Below, one piece after another: positions 60,462 through 64,000 of a DNA stretch of 64,000 nt; the stretch's first letter is position 1, and each line of letters begins with the position of its first letter. The notes below the pieces were generated by a model. It was not told the origin of the DNA, made no database searches, and was given only the letters and a program-made list of their open reading frames with translations. The stretch comes from Acanthosepion esculentum (lineage: Eukaryota; Mollusca; Cephalopoda; Sepiida; Sepiidae), in NCBI GenBank assembly GCA_964036315.1, contig OZ038482.1, positions 8,611,020-8,675,019 of the forward strand, read 5' to 3'. The translations under genes and the position numbers were made by a program.

Positions 60462-60989
60462 CACTTTTCACAAGAGAAATATATCACAAAAACCAATTAC
60501 TTTTAGATTTTTGTGGCTGATACTTGAAACATAGGGAACATGATCATTTTATGATGAGTGTACAGTGAAAGCAGTTATCTTCCCAAATGTTTGAGTAATT
60601 TTCTTTGAGCAGAAATACATTTTTTTTCTAGGTTATTTGGCTCCCTTTTTATCTTCCTCCTTTCAAAGCTTAGTAGCAGTCATAGAGATGTCACATCTTC
60701 ACAGTTTTTTTTTTCTTTTTTTTTTGTTGTCAGCTGCTTTTGACTGCCTTACATGGTACTCTCTTCATTTAGTGATGAGGCTATGAGTCAATACATCTGT
60801 TCTCTAGGAGCCAGGTCAGAGGGTGGGGCCTATATACATATCTATTTTCTTCTGCTTTACATACTCTCCAGGATAAATGGTGGGGGTGGGGGGGTTGTGT
60901 TGAAGCTCCCTTGTTCCAAGGAAGTACTTTTTCTTTTTATATATTGAATATAATACTTTTGTATTTGTTGATTTTCTTTATGCGCATAC

Positions 60990-60990
60990 A

Positions 60991-61022
<32 letters not shown>
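60990..61022. repeat. (CA)n microsatellite
   Basis: About 16 CA units. Confidence 0.95.
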
Positions 61023-61031
<9 letters not shown>

Positions 61032-63300
61032 CTGGGTATGCCTTTGAGTGATATATAAACTTTTAAAGATGTTTATACTTTTCATATTTCTTCTCCTAAA
61101 ATGTATCTCTTTTACCATTTCTAAATTTGGCCTAGGATTCTGCACTACACTATCTTTTCTCTCCCCCCCAGTACAAATACTAGAAAAAAACCAACACTTT
61201 TATGTTTGACTCTCACTCCATACACACAAATATTGCTTGGTTTTGTATCTGGTAAACAATTGTATGTTAGTTTATTTTTTCTAAACAGTTGCACTGAAAG
61301 AGCCCATCTGATTGATTAGTCTTTTATGCATCGTTCTTTTGGAGCTCACTTCACATTTTGCTTGTAAAATCTTTCACCTTTATATTTATTCTTTGGTTAT
61401 CTTCAGATGCTTGTCCATTTGAATAGTTCCTCCCTCCCATCTATTGAATTTTTAGCAATCTATTTTTTATTTGCTACAATTTGAGAGAAATCCATTAACT
61501 ATCCAATGTTTTTGGGAGCGTTTGTAGGTATTGATAGGATATGTTGTTGGTTAACAGGCCAAAATATCATTTTCCTCCCACTCCCCACTAAAAAAGCAGA
61601 TCAAACTGTAAAAGTTCTTTTCAATTTGTGCTTCTTTTTTTTTTCATCATGTAGTAGGAATTGAAATGCTGAATTTTCTGCAAAGACTTTTGGTCTCTTG
61701 TGCATTTCTGTTTTTCTTAACTTATTCAATATGGCAATAAGGACAAAAGAAAAGATAGAATGGCTTTAAATATTGACAAAGTTTGCAAAATATCAAATCT
61801 CTTAAAGTAGAACTGAATATAAAATAGTCTACTATTTTTATAACTTGGGAATAATGAAAATGTTTCTGTAAACGTTTTTAAAATATATATTGTTATAATA
61901 ATCTTGTTTTTTTTTTTTTTTTTTTTTTTTTAGCTCCCAAAATAATTCTGAAATCTGCAAAATGGTCTAAAAGAATGGACCAAAATCCATAAAAGAAAAA
62001 ATTGATTGCTCCTTGTTCTTTTGATATTTCCCATGAATATTTCAATCACCAGTTCTGTTTGTTATTTTCATTATTTAATTAAACAGAATTGTTAATCCAT
62101 TTTGCTTAATGAGATGAAAATAATTGTTTAAACTTTAATGCAGTTGCATCAGCATGTATCAGATTATACAATAATAACTGGATTCCTTTTTTATTTTTTA
62201 TTTTTTTCATTGGTACCGCTTTCAGATTTGACAAAAGAAAAATACCAGAACCTTTATTAGCATAAAACATCTTGGGGAATCGATCGTGCACTATTTTATA
62301 AATATTTTGCTTTTATTTAATATTCAGGAACATTCTGACTGATTTAACTGTTGTCCATTGTTCCATCAGTGGTATCTGCTTTAAGACCCATTTTTTTTTT
62401 ATACCAGATGAGCATTAATTTTGATTATTTTATCAATAATCATACAGAGAAAAGACTAAAATATAATATGTGCATCCTGTTAAAATATGATTAAATCTAG
62501 TATAAAAAAATGTCTTAAAACCTGTTCCAGTAGTGGGACAATTGGCATTAAAATGTTAATGGTTATGTTATTTTTACTTCCTTTAGACATTATCCAAAAT
62601 TAATTGAATTATGAAAGTAATATAATAATTGAGTTAATTTTAACCATTATTATTATGAGCAGGATCAAAATTGTTTAACCTGCACCTTAAGGCTTACCTC
62701 AGGTTCAGTGGTTTGAGAAATGTTTTTATTTCAAATATGGTACCTCATTTCAAAATAAATCAAATCTTATGTAGATAATCTTAAAACACTCTTTGATATA
62801 TTAACTGCCACAATATCTTTAATCTCTAAGAAGCCTCAGTTTGGAAAATTTTCATAAAGTTTGTTTATTTAATGCTATGTATTTGCAGCTAAATAAATGC
62901 CTTATGAAATAAAAACTCTTTTATTTGCTACAGGCAGTTTCATTCTTCAATGATATATTTGAGTGAGGGGAGACGCCCAAATCTCACTTTCCAGTTATGA
63001 TAGAGTTTGAAAACATCTCCAAGTCCTTGTTGGAGAAGAATTATTTTCAACCCTCCAACCTCTCTCTTACAGGTGGGATGTTGCAAGTCTTTCACTGCTC
63101 TATCACTACTTCCATGAAAAGTGCTTGGACAAACTACATTTCTTGTTTCTGCTAGGTTTAACCTTCACGTCTAGGATTTGCCATGCCACTTACATAGTAG
63201 CAAACCACCCACATTCCCTCTAAAGTAAGTAAGAAGTTCCACTCAAACAGCTTCTTCTCACAAATTACTTCCCTATGGAAGAGACTCTCAAGAGGATGTT
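61023..63300. other. AT-rich interval with no recognised gene
   Basis: Contains a poly(T) run at 61907-61931. No frame longer than about 61 codons, and no terminal repeats or tRNA-like promoter recognised. Confidence 0.4.
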
Positions 63301-63309
63301 TCCCCAATC

Positions 63310-63460
63310 ACTACAATGTTAACCTGTTCACGTCTAGAGTCAACTGTTATCTTCCCCTTCTATCCATATAAACTAATCTATTAATGTAACCCTCTACCTC
63401 AAGTGGACATCCCCCCCACACACACCTGGACCTTGTACAGGGTGAACCCTACTGTAAAGA
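63310..63460 (+). repeat. Dispersed repeat related to 34745-34945
   Basis: GTCTAGAGTCAACTGTTATC, AATGTAACCCTCTACCTCAA, a run of C, and ACCTGGACCTTGTACAGGGT. The last block resembles the CCTTGTGCCA SINE tail. Confidence 0.5.
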
Positions 63461-63766
63461 AAATCTTCAGACTAAGCAAATTTTGTATAAAATAATAATA
63501 AAAAAAAAAGGTCCCTGATCTAAAATCCAACAATCCGAAACAGCCCTAATACAAAAAAACCCATCACGCCCAACAGGCTCACAAGCCTAAATCATGAAGT
63601 GATAAGGAAGGACAATAAATTTGATCTACAATGTCCGAAGAGATCCCAAGACATTTTTTTCCTCACAGTGTTTAGATCTTTGTATCATCAAACTGAAAAA
63701 GCCAAAGAGAACATATGATTTCTATATGCCTCTTTGATAAAAAAATGTCCACAATCATCATCATCA

Positions 63767-63767
63767 T

Positions 63768-63840
<73 letters not shown>
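63767..63840. repeat. (CA)n(TA)n microsatellite
   Basis: CA units then about 60 bp of TA, directly before the SINE at 63845. Confidence 0.96.
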
Positions 63841-63841
<1 letters not shown>

Positions 63842-63844
63842 CCA

Positions 63845-64000
63845 GACGCTCATCTGTGGCCGAAAGGTTAAGGCACATCACGCGAAATGATGGTTCCGTA
63901 TAGGATACAGGTTCGATTCCTGTCGGAGAGCGAAAATTTTCTATGAAAATTTCTCGGACATTCAGGCCGGTAAATGTTATTTAATACTGTTTATTATAAA
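63845..64000 (+). mobile_element. SINE with well-preserved tRNA-Ser(CGA)-like head
   Basis: TGGCCGAAAGGTTAAGGC is the D-arm and A-box of a tRNA-Ser. CATCA and TGATG form the anticodon stem around a loop with CGA. A variable arm follows, then ACAGGTTCGATTCCTGT (T-arm and B-box) and GGAGAGCG. The 5' acceptor strand pairs only imperfectly and two extra bases lie before the D-arm. A SINE tail continues (CTCGGACATTCAGGCCGGTA), related to those at 1480 and 5311. It is therefore a retroposed copy, not a working tRNA gene. The 3' end is cut by the window. Confidence 0.75.

Noticed and set aside
63845..63935. Functional tRNA-Ser(CGA) gene
   Set aside because: The acceptor stem pairs imperfectly, two extra bases precede the D-arm, and a SINE tail shared with other loci follows. 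It is best read as a SINE head.

Overview
This is nuclear DNA of an animal with a repeat-rich, gene-poor genome. It is most likely a mollusc and probably a coleoid cephalopod of the octopus type. The reasons are long (TA)n and (CA)n arrays every few kilobases; many tRNA-headed SINEs that share a 3' motif of the form CCTTGTGCCA; decayed mariner, Tc1, pogo, hAT-like, Penelope-like and non-LTR elements; and one compact beta-tubulin gene. The species is inferred and cannot be proved from this window. Nothing suggests a prokaryote, plasmid or virus.

The only intact host gene I can support is a beta-tubulin gene on the minus strand (CDS 52187 down to 49877). It has two coding exons of 174 and 270 codons, split by one 976-bp phase-0 intron after Lys174, and gives a 444-residue protein. 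A TATA box lies about 80 bp upstream of the ATG and two AATAAA signals lie downstream. The surrounding 47.9-53.9 kb is the least repeat-loaded part of the window.

Layout. 1-5.5 kb: dispersed repeats, an internally deleted mariner sitting inside a (TA)n tract, a nearly full-length mariner with a lesioned catalytic triad, and SINEs. 5.5-8.5 kb: a G-rich 38-bp minisatellite and a 49-bp minisatellite. 8.5-14.3 kb: two copies of a non-coding hAT-like element, one with clear 8-bp target duplications, plus a long hairpin. 14.3-20.9 kb: very long (TA)n arrays, a pogo-type MITE, SINEs, a second MITE and a dead Tc1 element. 21-31 kb: a tandemly duplicated SINE, a mariner with an amplified 35-bp segment, pogo-type fragments, a SINE with an 87-bp internal array, and another decayed mariner. 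31-46.8 kb: a LINE reverse-transcriptase fragment, a hAT MITE, an 81-bp hairpin mini-mariner, SINEs, inverted hairpin elements and the third hAT-like copy. 49.4-52.3 kb: beta-tubulin. 53.9-64 kb: a decayed Penelope-like retroelement beside an inverted pair of its probable terminal motif, a second LINE fragment, and a SINE with a tRNA-Ser(CGA)-like head at the very end.

The most interesting non-standard signal is a motif of the form CTGANGA...GGCC...GGCCGAAACG. It recurs about eight times, often as head-to-head inverted pairs enclosing a tRNA-like segment, and lies next to Penelope reverse-transcriptase remains. It looks like the terminal or hammerhead-related region of a Penelope-like element.
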